Assembly (NCBI GenBank): GCA_021443545.1
Contig: JABUTU010000076.1
Coordinates: 1-58,328 of the forward strand
Length of the DNA stretch: 58,328 nt
From: Marinilabiliaceae bacterium
Lineage (GTDB): Bacteria > Bacteroidota > Bacteroidia > Bacteroidales > Marinilabiliaceae
Direction of reading: 5' to 3'
Shown: one piece after another, positions 1 through 6,713 of the stretch
Layout: each line of letters begins with the position of its first letter
How positions within the stretch are numbered: the stretch's first letter is position 1
Translations under genes and position numbers: made by a program
The notes under the pieces: model-generated
Told to the model about the DNA's origin: nothing
Databases searched by the model: none
The model's input: only the letters and a program-made list of their open reading frames with translations

Positions 1-61
1 GGATTAATGCCTCTGGTTACGGCCCAGAAGATTGGGGGTTCGAATCCCTCCGGTATCACCA
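1..61 (+). tRNA. tRNA-Arg (anticodon ACG), 3' part only
   Basis: The window opens inside a tRNA. The anticodon stem TCTGG/CCAGA is perfect and encloses the loop TTACGGC, which gives anticodon ACG (inosine-34 arginine type) with G37. A five-base variable loop follows, then a T-arm GGGGG/CCCTC around TTCGAAT, the acceptor strand CGGTATC, discriminator A and an encoded CCA at 59-61. The 5' acceptor strand and most of the D-arm lie outside the window, so acceptor pairing cannot be checked. The Arg call rests on the anticodon alone. Confidence 0.82.
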
Positions 62-64
62 AGT

Positions 65-91
65 GGATGTATCAACGATACATCCTTTTTT
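65..91 (+). terminator. Rho-independent terminator of the tRNA
   Basis: A perfect 9-bp stem, GGATGTATC (65-73) with GATACATCC (77-85), has a three-base loop and is followed by six T. It begins four bases after the tRNA CCA end and has the ideal form for a plus-strand intrinsic terminator. Confidence 0.9.
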
Positions 92-114
92 CGTTTAATA
101 CGACATATAAACAA

Positions 115-146
115 ATAGGGTGTATCCACCAAAGGATACACCCTAT
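115..146 (-). terminator. Terminator downstream of the aquaporin gene
   Basis: A 13-bp perfect inverted repeat (115-127 with 134-146, six-base loop) lies just beyond the aquaporin stop codon. On the minus strand it is followed by a T-rich stretch (TTGTTTAT). The strand follows from the gene it ends; the hairpin itself would form on either strand. Confidence 0.8.
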
Positions 147-169
147 CTGTTTTATATGACGTCTATCTA

Positions 170-847
170 TTACTTCTTGTCACATTTGCAGCAAGAGAAA
201 CACTTCCAGACAAGAGCTGACAGGGTGGCGCCAATCAGCGGAGCAACAATGAAAATCCACAGGTTGCATAGTGCAGAACCTCCTTGGTAGAGTGCTGGTG
301 CAATGCTTCTCGCTGGATTAACAGACGTTCCTGTATACCGGATGCATGCTAAGTGAACAAGAACAAGCGTTAAGCCTATGGCAAAACCAGCAAGGTTGCC
401 ACATCCCTTTTTCGGATCAGTTGTACCTAATACAACGAGGACAAAGACAAACGTGAAGAATACCTCAGCAAGAAATCCTCCGAGTGCCGTTACTCCCGAC
501 TGAAGGTCATTAGCTCCTGTCCCCGTAACCTCTGTATTAGATGTCAGCAAAAAGAGAATTGACGAACCAAGAAGAGCTCCAATAATCTGAGCAATAATAT
601 ATCCAGTTGCATCCTTGCCAGATATGCGCCCTGTCAGAAGGCATCCAAGCGTGATGGCTGGGTTGATATGACAACCACTGATGCTCCCCACTGTATATGC
701 CATAGCTACAACCGAAAGACCAAAGGCTAATGACGTTCCCACTACAGAAGCGGCATCAGCAGGATTGCAATTGATGCTCGTGGCAACGCCACATCCCATA
801 AGAACAAGGACCATAGTCCCTATCATCTCTACTAAATATTTTTTCAT
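170..847 (-). CDS. aqpZ: Aquaporin Z-like MIP channel
   Basis: A 225-aa inner-membrane water channel of the major intrinsic protein family. The two half-helix signatures are intact: NPA at residues 62-64 (HINPAITLG) and NPA at 177-179 followed by Arg180 (TSVNPARS). His165 and Arg180 occupy the selectivity-filter positions expected of a water-selective AqpZ rather than a glycerol facilitator. Six hydrophobic segments are readable and the length is normal for AqpZ. The C-terminus is unusually Cys-rich (CFSCCKCDKK). It lies downstream of the OmpA-type gene on the same strand but a strong hairpin separates them, so it is probably transcribed on its own. No good promoter was found. Confidence 0.93.
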   Translation of the reverse strand: MKKYLVEMIGTMVLVLMGCGVATSINCNPADAASVVGTSLAFGLSVVAMAYTVGSISGCHINPAITLGCLLTGRISGKDATGYIIAQIIGALLGSSILFLLTSNTEVTGTGANDLQSGVTALGGFLAEVFFTFVFVLVVLGTTDPKKGCGNLAGFAIGLTLVLVHLACIRYTGTSVNPARSIAPALYQGGSALCNLWIFIVAPLIGATLSALVWKCFSCCKCDKK

Positions 848-879
848 AATCTGAAATAGTTAAGTTGGTATTATGTTAT

Positions 880-934
880 AAAAACAACACAGCATGATAC
901 GTAGTTTTGTGAAAAAACGTTTCATGCTGTGTTG
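880..934 (-). terminator. Long hairpin terminator after the OmpA-family gene
   Basis: A 13-bp perfect outer stem (885-897 with 922-934) encloses a 24-base loop that can pair further (GTTTT with AAAAC). On the minus strand it is followed by five T (plus-strand A880-884). It sits 22 bases past the OmpA-family stop codon. Confidence 0.8.
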
Positions 935-955
935 CTTTATATGTGCTCAGTAAGT

Positions 956-3439
956 TTACTGTGCCACTTCTTGTTCAAATTCGACTATGAACTCAACACG
1001 ACGGTTAAGAGCTCTGCCCTTCGAAGTCTTGTTGTCTGCTACAGGCTGGTCTGGTCCGAATCCATCGCTTGACAGACGAGTATAGTCAACACCATGGTCT
1101 ATCAAGTAGTTCTTGACAGCGTCGGCACGGTCTCTTGATAGCTTGAGGTTTGTTTCGTATTTACCTTGACTATCGGTATGTCCATGTATCTTGAGTTTGT
1201 ACTCTTTATTTTCCTGCAGGACTCTTACTATCTGGTTCAGTATCGAGAACGAAGAGCTCTTAATTTTGCTCTTGCCTGTTTCGAACTGTATTCCATTTAG
1301 TGCTTTTTGGAAGAGCTTCTTGACGCTCGCCTTGATTTCAGGACATCCATGATTTGCTGTTGTACCTGCAATATTCGGACAGTTGTCGAGGTAATCAGGA
1401 ACACCATCATTATCGCTATCCTTAGGACAGCCATTTTCATCGACATGACCCCATGCCTTTTCTGGTGTGCCAGGACACTTATCCTTAAAGTCAGGTACAC
1501 CATCACCATCTGTATCTGTTGCACATCCGTTTTCGTCAACCATGCCACGTGCCGACTCGAGAGTACCCGGACACTTGTCGAGATAATCTGGAACGCCATC
1601 CTGGTCTTCATCAAATGGACAGCCACTTTCGTCAACACGAAGTACAACTGATAGTGGTGTGTCAGCGCACTTGTCAAGGTAGTCAGGTACACCATCACCA
1701 TCACTATCCTTAGGACAGCCCGATTCGTCTATCATACCAAATGCTTCAACAGGAGTGTTAGGGCACTTGTCGAGGTAGTCTGGAACACCGTCGCCATCAG
1801 TATCCAAAGGACAACCATTCTCTCCAACTTTGCCGTAAGCCTCTTCAGGTGTGTTCTCACACTGGTCGAGATAATCTGGAACACCATCTCCATCTGTGTC
1901 CTTAGGACAACCCCATTCATCAACTAACCCATTAACCTCTGCAGGTGTGTCAGGACACATGTCACGACGGTTCTTTACACCATCATGGTCGTCATCCTTA
2001 CGTCTTGTATTCCATCCAAAGAGAAAGTTGACACCCGTAGAGAGGCGAACCTGAGAGGTCTTCCTTGGAATCCTCGTTCCGTCACTTGTCTTGTCAGACC
2101 ACTTCAAAGGTACATCATCGATAGCTGCAAAGATGTTGAGAGGGCCTAAGTTGAGGTTAATACCAGCTCCTAAATTCGCAAGATTGCTCTTTATGAAATC
2201 GTACGATAGCGACCATTCAACAAATCGGTGTGGACGGAAGTTGCTTGAAAAAGTGAGACTTGGGTTGGCATCTCCATTTACAAACATTATGTTGGTGAGT
2301 AAGCCCAAACTGACTTTGTCTCGAGGAAACGAATACTCTAAACCAGCATGAACTTTCGGGCTGAGAAAAACAGCGCTCTTCTGGTTTTTGTCGTCAACAC
2401 CATACATGCCTTTGATACGTTCGGCACTGAATGAATCGGAAATATTGTCGTTGATATCAGCTACGTTGTCGGTGTTTTCACTCAAGTTAGGATTTTGGAA
2501 TGAATAGTTGTCTAGGCTAACCCAAACCTCCGAAACATTGCGACGCCATGATATGAAACCAAGATCAAGCAGGCTGGCTGATAACGTTAGATGGTCATCC
2601 AAAAACGATGAAGAGAAACCAAAGTCTATAGCAGCACCATGGCCACTCGGCTTGCGTATCTGCTTGGTCGATAAGTCATCATAGCTGGTCACAAGTTCAA
2701 ATCCCTTGTCGTTTTCATATATACGTGTTCCAGGGAGTACCAAGTATACATTGCCATGGGCATCTATCGACCACTTCTCATCTCCCAGTTTTATATCTAA
2801 ATTGTCGATTTTACTCTTTGTATATGCAATACCTGAGAGAAATTTGAATTTAATACCAAGTTGCAAATTATCGGTCTTTCGAGCCATTCCAAAATTATAC
2901 TCGAGGTATGTCAACTCCTTAATATTCAAATCTTTGAAAGTGAAGTTCTTGAATTGGTCAGCAGGGTTGGTCTTGTCAAAGGTATAGACCTTCTGAAGAA
3001 GTTTCTTAGGAACTGAAATGTGACCTTCAGTCTTAGTCCTAACCCCAAAAGAGAAAAAGACATCCTTTTTTGTTTTGAAGCCAAAGCCCAAAAGCGTATT
3101 CTCATTGTAGAAGTCAAGTCGCACATTGCGATGAGCTTCGTTTATGAGGTCTTTAATGCTTGACGACTCCCAGTCCTCATCAAATATTGTATGAACATAT
3201 CCCTTCTTATCTACAAAGCCAAGGTCATCAAATACGTAGGAGTTGGTACCGACATATAAATCAATGTCAGAAATGCCTAATCCGACATATACAGTATATC
3301 CCTCTGGCATAAAAGCAGGGTTAATTTCATGACGAACAGGATTGTGTTTCATGAAGTATAGCGTATTAGCCTCTTGAGCAAGTGCACCAACAGATGTGCC
3401 TAATACGCATAGCGCTGTAATATATTTGTTTAATTTCAT
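956..3439 (-). CDS. Outer-membrane protein: DUF5723-like beta domain, TSP3 repeats, OmpA C-terminal domain
   Basis: An 827-aa exported protein. Residues 1-21 are a signal peptide ending in GALAQ. Residues 25-480 read as a beta-rich domain whose start (RHEINPAFMPEGY) resembles Bacteroidota DUF5723 proteins. Residues 482-700 hold seven thrombospondin type-3 calcium-binding repeats of the form DxDxDGVPDYLDxCP, linked by short segments ending in GCP. Residues about 717-822 are an OmpA-like peptidoglycan-binding domain with the helix TNLKLSRDRADAVKNYL and the conserved RALNRRVEF ending. By family logic it ties the outer membrane to peptidoglycan through a Ca2+-stiffened stalk. It is transcribed divergently from the radical SAM locus, from a promoter that overlaps that locus's promoter. 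Confidence 0.88.
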   Translation of the reverse strand: MKLNKYITALCVLGTSVGALAQEANTLYFMKHNPVRHEINPAFMPEGYTVYVGLGISDIDLYVGTNSYVFDDLGFVDKKGYVHTIFDEDWESSSIKDLINEAHRNVRLDFYNENTLLGFGFKTKKDVFFSFGVRTKTEGHISVPKKLLQKVYTFDKTNPADQFKNFTFKDLNIKELTYLEYNFGMARKTDNLQLGIKFKFLSGIAYTKSKIDNLDIKLGDEKWSIDAHGNVYLVLPGTRIYENDKGFELVTSYDDLSTKQIRKPSGHGAAIDFGFSSSFLDDHLTLSASLLDLGFISWRRNVSEVWVSLDNYSFQNPNLSENTDNVADINDNISDSFSAERIKGMYGVDDKNQKSAVFLSPKVHAGLEYSFPRDKVSLGLLTNIMFVNGDANPSLTFSSNFRPHRFVEWSLSYDFIKSNLANLGAGINLNLGPLNIFAAIDDVPLKWSDKTSDGTRIPRKTSQVRLSTGVNFLFGWNTRRKDDDHDGVKNRRDMCPDTPAEVNGLVDEWGCPKDTDGDGVPDYLDQCENTPEEAYGKVGENGCPLDTDGDGVPDYLDKCPNTPVEAFGMIDESGCPKDSDGDGVPDYLDKCADTPLSVVLRVDESGCPFDEDQDGVPDYLDKCPGTLESARGMVDENGCATDTDGDGVPDFKDKCPGTPEKAWGHVDENGCPKDSDNDGVPDYLDNCPNIAGTTANHGCPEIKASVKKLFQKALNGIQFETGKSKIKSSSFSILNQIVRVLQENKEYKLKIHGHTDSQGKYETNLKLSRDRADAVKNYLIDHGVDYTRLSSDGFGPDQPVADNKTSKGRALNRRVEFIVEFEQEVAQ
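1340..1996 (-). repeat. Seven tandem TSP3 (calcium-binding) coding repeats
   Basis: The stretch encodes residues 482-700 of the OmpA-family protein. Each unit has an Asp-rich loop (DTDGDGVPDYLDKCP or a close variant), a linker of about 15 residues and GCP. The repeat structure keeps other reading frames open and creates spurious ORFs. Confidence 0.85.
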
Positions 3440-3476
3440 AATCAGTGTAGAGTCTTTAAGTTTATCAAGTTGGTAT

Positions 3477-3508
3477 CTTTGTTTGTTGATACAAATTTAC
3501 TAATTTTG
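3477..3508 (+). promoter_or_regulatory. Promoter of the lipoprotein / Cys-repeat / radical SAM operon
   Basis: TTTG (3477-3480), a 20-base spacer and TAATTTTG (3501-3508) match the Bacteroidota -33 TTTG / -7 TAnnTTTG consensus exactly. The start point would be near 3513-3516, giving a leader of about 25 bases to the ATG at 3539. It physically overlaps the divergent promoter at 3492-3521. Confidence 0.72.
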
Positions 3509-3521
3509 AGTCTAAAACAAA
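3492..3521 (-). promoter_or_regulatory. Promoter of the OmpA-family gene
   Basis: Read on the minus strand, TTTG (3521-3518), an 18-base spacer and TAAATTTG (3499-3492) match the Bacteroidota consensus with a slightly short spacer. The leader to the ATG at 3439 would be about 45 bases. It is interleaved with the plus-strand promoter at 3477-3508. Confidence 0.65.
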
Positions 3522-3538
3522 GAATAATTCACAAACAG

Positions 3539-4282
3539 ATGAAAAAAACATTTTTGACATTGTCAGTGGCGTTTCTGTCAATTCTAATTTTGAGTTCATG
3601 TCTTGAAAAAAAAGATGAAAAATTCGAAATAATAGGTAGTGGTTATGTTATGCAAAAAGCAAGTGCTAATGGAGACGCTCAATATGTACCATATCTTTTC
3701 GTGACAACATCAGTAACCGAAAATGAATTGGCGAGTGTGGAGATAGCTAATTCGGAAGTCTCTTTTCCAATGCAGAAAGTGACAGACTATGAATACGTCT
3801 CTAATCCACAACCATTTAACTCAATAGTGGAACTGAATGGAACATACTATGTCACTGCGACAAGTAAAAAAGGAGAGCGTGTAACGGACGAATTGAAGTT
3901 GAATTTTTCTAAAGAGGATTATCTTGGTGATGTAGAAGTCAAGGATTTCACTTACGATGGAACTACAATCAAGTTGAAGGTAAAGCCTGCAGAGAATGCT
4001 ATTGCGACAGGTATATGTATAAATCGTTTCGACGATAAGGTCGCAGAATATATGAATATGTATGAAGTAATGTACTATGAATCTGAGTCTAATGGTACCT
4101 TGGTTGAGCAGGCAGGAGAGGATGGTTTTCTCTCAATGAAATTGTCGTTTTCGTCTACAAGCTACGACGATATGATGCTATTTGACAATGCTCAGATTTC
4201 AGCCTTCGCACTTACAAATAACGCAGTCTATCGTACGAGTGATATCAAGAAAGTGATAACCAAAGACGCTCAAGGCTTTTAG
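3539..4282 (+). CDS. Lipoprotein of unknown function, first gene of the radical SAM operon
   Basis: A 247-aa protein with a lipoprotein signal peptide (MKKTFLTLSVAF... ending in the lipobox LSSC, Cys at about residue 20). I chose the ATG at 3539 because it begins this signal and lies about 25 bases downstream of a consensus promoter; the frame stays open further upstream but that would put a non-signal tail on the protein. The mature part is beta-rich with repeated Val/Thr/Tyr strands and no motif I recognise. It is followed after 49 bases by the Cys-repeat gene and then the radical SAM gene on the same strand, so it is probably co-transcribed and could be a cell-surface partner of the repeat protein. 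That role is inference. Confidence 0.8.
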   Translation: MKKTFLTLSVAFLSILILSSCLEKKDEKFEIIGSGYVMQKASANGDAQYVPYLFVTTSVTENELASVEIANSEVSFPMQKVTDYEYVSNPQPFNSIVELNGTYYVTATSKKGERVTDELKLNFSKEDYLGDVEVKDFTYDGTTIKLKVKPAENAIATGICINRFDDKVAEYMNMYEVMYYESESNGTLVEQAGEDGFLSMKLSFSSTSYDDMMLFDNAQISAFALTNNAVYRTSDIKKVITKDAQGF

Positions 4283-4331
4283 TCCGAGAACTTAGCTGTT
4301 TCAACTGACTGTTTCATCTAATTGCTGAACC

Positions 4332-5006
4332 ATGGACAACGAGAATCAATCAAGGCGAGAATTTCTGCAGAAGCTTGCAGCGTTGGCTGTCATAGGGATA
4401 GTCTCGCCTAAGTCTCTCTTCTTCGGACAGAAGATGAACTCATCAGATCAGAACTCACGAGGAAGAGGTGAATGCAGTATATCCTACGATTGTTCTGGCG
4501 GTGGCGGGCAGTGTGGAACATCCTACGATTGCTCTGGTGGTGGAACTGATAGCAAAGGACGAGGGACGTGCAGTACATCCTACGATTGTTCCGGAGGAGG
4601 TGGTAAGTGCGGTACCTCATACGATTGCTCAGGACGCGGCAAAGATAGCAACGGTCGTGGCGCTTGCGGCACATCCTACGACTGCGCAGGAGGAGGAGGT
4701 AAGTGCGGCACCTCCTACGATTGTTCAGGACAAGGCAAAGACAGTAACGGACGAGGCGCCTGTGGAACATCCTACGACTGTTCTGGTGGTGGCGGTAAGT
4801 GCGGTACATCGTACGATTGCTCAGGCGGTGGCACTGATAGTAAAGGAAATGGTAAGTGTGGGACGTCCTACGACTGTGCTGGCGGTGGCGGTAAGTGCGG
4901 TACGTCCTATGATTGCGCCGGGGGTGGCGGTAAATGTGGTAGTTCTTTTGATTGCGCTGGAGGCGGTGGTAAATGTGGCAGTTCTTACGACTGCACAGGT
5001 AGTTAG
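4332..5006 (+). CDS. Cys/Gly-rich 12-repeat protein with twin-arginine leader; candidate radical SAM substrate
   Basis: A 224-aa protein. Residues 1-30 carry a twin-arginine motif (SRREFLQK, residues 7-14) and a hydrophobic stretch (LAALAVIGIVSP). Residues 48-221 contain twelve copies of the heptad C-[GS]-[TSI]-S-[YF]-D-C, which hold 24 cysteines; there are none in the leader. Spacers are of two kinds: short (SGGGGK or AGGGGK) and longer Asp/Arg-containing ones (such as SGGGTDSKGRGT). The adjacent gene, 11 bases downstream, encodes a PqqD-like/radical SAM/SPASM enzyme, the type that crosslinks Cys-containing peptides. I infer a modified, exported RiPP-like or structural protein. The alternative is an unmodified metal-binding or disulfide-rich surface protein. 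No AxA cleavage site is obvious, so the leader may stay as an anchor. I do not recognise a named family. Confidence 0.82.
   Translation: MDNENQSRREFLQKLAALAVIGIVSPKSLFFGQKMNSSDQNSRGRGECSISYDCSGGGGQCGTSYDCSGGGTDSKGRGTCSTSYDCSGGGGKCGTSYDCSGRGKDSNGRGACGTSYDCAGGGGKCGTSYDCSGQGKDSNGRGACGTSYDCSGGGGKCGTSYDCSGGGTDSKGNGKCGTSYDCAGGGGKCGTSYDCAGGGGKCGSSFDCAGGGGKCGSSYDCTGS
4473..4994 (+). repeat. Twelve tandem CxxSYDC-encoding repeats
   Basis: The stretch encodes residues 48-221 of the Cys-rich protein. Units are 39 bases (short spacer) or 54-57 bases (long spacer). The pattern is repeat pairs joined by short spacers and separated by long ones, ending in four repeats joined only by short spacers (repeats 9-12). 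Codons differ between copies at synonymous positions (for example TGT/TGC, GAT/GAC, GGA/GGT/GGC) while the heptad is nearly invariant. Both other plus frames and the minus strand show long spurious open frames here. Confidence 0.93.
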
Positions 5007-5017
5007 ACTGTTGTACT

Positions 5018-6298
5018 ATGGATGACAGAGTATTCGTAAAACCCTCTGGCCTTAAAAGGTTTGAGCGTGATGATAAGGTCATATACATCAATCCAGACGT
5101 TCCATCGTGGTTTGTGACAAATAAATTGGGCGAAGCTTGTTTCGATTTGTTCGATGGGATTAATACAATCGATGAGATTGTTGAGTTTTGCAGCGGTAGC
5201 TTTGAAGAAGATTGCAGAGATTTATTTGTTCGCTTTTGTAATGAGGTAGTAGAGTCTGGTATTTTTGAACAGCCATCCAATGCGATTAAACGACCATATA
5301 CACTGGATATGGTTCATCTGATGCTGACGGATAAATGTAATCTTCATTGTAAGTATTGTTATGCCTCAGAGCGAATTGAAAGTGGCTATGGATATCTGTC
5401 GAGAGAAGATTATTTCGGTATTATTGATCAGCTTATTGATGTCAATCCGTCTGTTTCCTTTACCCTGTCGGGGGGAGAACCTCTGCTGAATGACTCGTGG
5501 AGCGATATAGCTTCTTATATAAAGCAGAAGGGGAGCCAATCACTTCTGCTTACTAATGGCTTGTTGATTGACGACTCAAATGTGCTGACTATCAAGTCTC
5601 TCTTTTCATTGGTGACACTTAGCATAGATGGTAGTACAGTTGAGATTCATTCCAGGACAAGGGGAGATAATTACAATAAGCTGATTGGTGTAATTGACCT
5701 TCTTGAAAGAAATGAAGTTAACTATTCATTGTCGATGACTGTAAGCAGATATAATATTGATGATGTCGAGGATATGGCGAAACGGTTTGGTAATAAACTG
5801 AATTATCAACCATTGTTCCCGACAAAAGGATGCTCTGATAGCATGTCTATTACAGGAGTCGAGTATTATCAAGCGTTGAAGAAAGCTTCTGGTGTGAATC
5901 CTCTTTCATATTGTGAGGCGGCTCTTGACAGGTCTAAATTTGTTCCTTGTCTCAAGTGCGCTATGGGTGAGGGCGAGATAAGCATATCTGCTACGGGTGA
6001 TGTCTATCCATGTCAGTTGTTGCATAATGACTATTTCATTGCTGGAAACATTCACGAAAATAGCATAAGAGAGATACTAAGAGATTCACCTGTTTTGAAA
6101 AAGTGCAGAGGTATTAGTGTAGATACTATTGATGGATGTAAGGATTGTGCAATCAAGTATATATGTGGCGGAGCGTGCCGTGCTCGTTCCTACTACGAGA
6201 CGAAAAGCATCGAGAAGTCAGGGAATTTTTGTGAATATGAGAAGAATGCCTATTTGGATGGAATAGTGCAGATATATAGTCGTAATGTTTTTAATTGA
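5018..6298 (+). CDS. Radical SAM/SPASM peptide-modifying enzyme with N-terminal PqqD-like domain
   Basis: A 426-aa enzyme. Residues about 1-85 resemble a PqqD-like RiPP recognition element (KLGEACFDLFDGINTIDEIV). The radical SAM cluster motif is C107-N-L-H-C111-K-Y-C114, followed by SGGEP at 151-155, the SAM-binding motif. The C-terminal SPASM region has Cys311/314, C332 (GDVYPCQLL), C363 and the cluster C374-KD-C377-AIKYI-C383-GGA-C387, plus C405, enough to ligate two auxiliary Fe-S clusters. The family reductively cleaves SAM and forms thioether or C-C crosslinks in ribosomal peptides. It starts 11 bases after the Cys-repeat gene, which makes that protein the obvious substrate. The exact crosslink cannot be read from sequence. 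Confidence 0.9.
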   Translation: MDDRVFVKPSGLKRFERDDKVIYINPDVPSWFVTNKLGEACFDLFDGINTIDEIVEFCSGSFEEDCRDLFVRFCNEVVESGIFEQPSNAIKRPYTLDMVHLMLTDKCNLHCKYCYASERIESGYGYLSREDYFGIIDQLIDVNPSVSFTLSGGEPLLNDSWSDIASYIKQKGSQSLLLTNGLLIDDSNVLTIKSLFSLVTLSIDGSTVEIHSRTRGDNYNKLIGVIDLLERNEVNYSLSMTVSRYNIDDVEDMAKRFGNKLNYQPLFPTKGCSDSMSITGVEYYQALKKASGVNPLSYCEAALDRSKFVPCLKCAMGEGEISISATGDVYPCQLLHNDYFIAGNIHENSIREILRDSPVLKKCRGISVDTIDGCKDCAIKYICGGACRARSYYETKSIEKSGNFCEYEKNAYLDGIVQIYSRNVFN

Positions 6299-6713
6299 GA
6301 GTATTTATTTAAGTAATCAGTTGTGGTAAAACTAAAATAGCAAAGCCTGTCTGCATAGTATTATTAGTGACTATCCTGGTATCATGATACATAGTTCAAC
6401 TTGGGTTGATAGACATTGTCATGAGAAGTATATACCTTTGCATTGTATAAGTTGCAGAGGGTGCATAACTGTCTCCACGAAAGGAATGAACTATCTTGAG
6501 AATCTAATCAGAATAGAGAAAAAAGAGTTGCTCTTATGGTCGTGGTATTAGTATGATGAATTCGCTTTTGACGATTATGAGTTGTTTGTAATTTTTTTTT
6601 ACTAATTTGCGTTGATTAATTGTTAACTATTTATAATTGCAGTCGTATATATGGATGATTTTTCGTTTGAATGTAATTGATTTATAGGTTTAATTTATAA
6701 TTACTTTAAAGAC
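6299..6713. other. 415-base intergenic region with no gene found
   Basis: AT-rich spacer between the radical SAM gene and the next secreted-protein gene. I see no coding frame, tRNA or clear terminator. A perfect 12-base palindrome, GTATCATGATAC, lies at 6379-6390. A near-consensus TAnTTTG (6603-6609) preceded by TTTG (6585-6588) could be a poor promoter for the next gene, but its spacing (14 bases) is too short to support. Confidence 0.5.

Noticed and set aside
1297..1923. Minus- and plus-strand frames within the TSP3 repeats
   Set aside because: They are shadows of the DxDGD repeat codons read out of frame; the OmpA-family frame covers the region.
4473..4994. CRISPR array
   Set aside because: The repeat units are coding, diverge at synonymous sites, and the spacers are Gly-coding and similar, unlike unique CRISPR spacers.
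4332..5006. Metallothionein or silk-like structural protein as the primary call
   Set aside because: Cys density fits, but the adjacent PqqD-like/SPASM enzyme and 11-base spacing make a modified substrate more likely. Kept only as an alternative.
4408..5280. Long minus-strand open frame (290 aa) and a second plus-strand frame across the Cys-repeat gene
   Set aside because: Both arise because the repeat array lacks stops in other frames. Their products are Arg/Tyr/His-rich or Val/Ala-rich and have no signal or neighbour logic, while the annotated frame has a leader and conserved heptads.
6585..6609. Promoter for the small secreted protein (TTTG ... TAATTTG)
   Set aside because: Spacing is 14 bases and the -7 element lacks one base of TAnnTTTG; not supportable.
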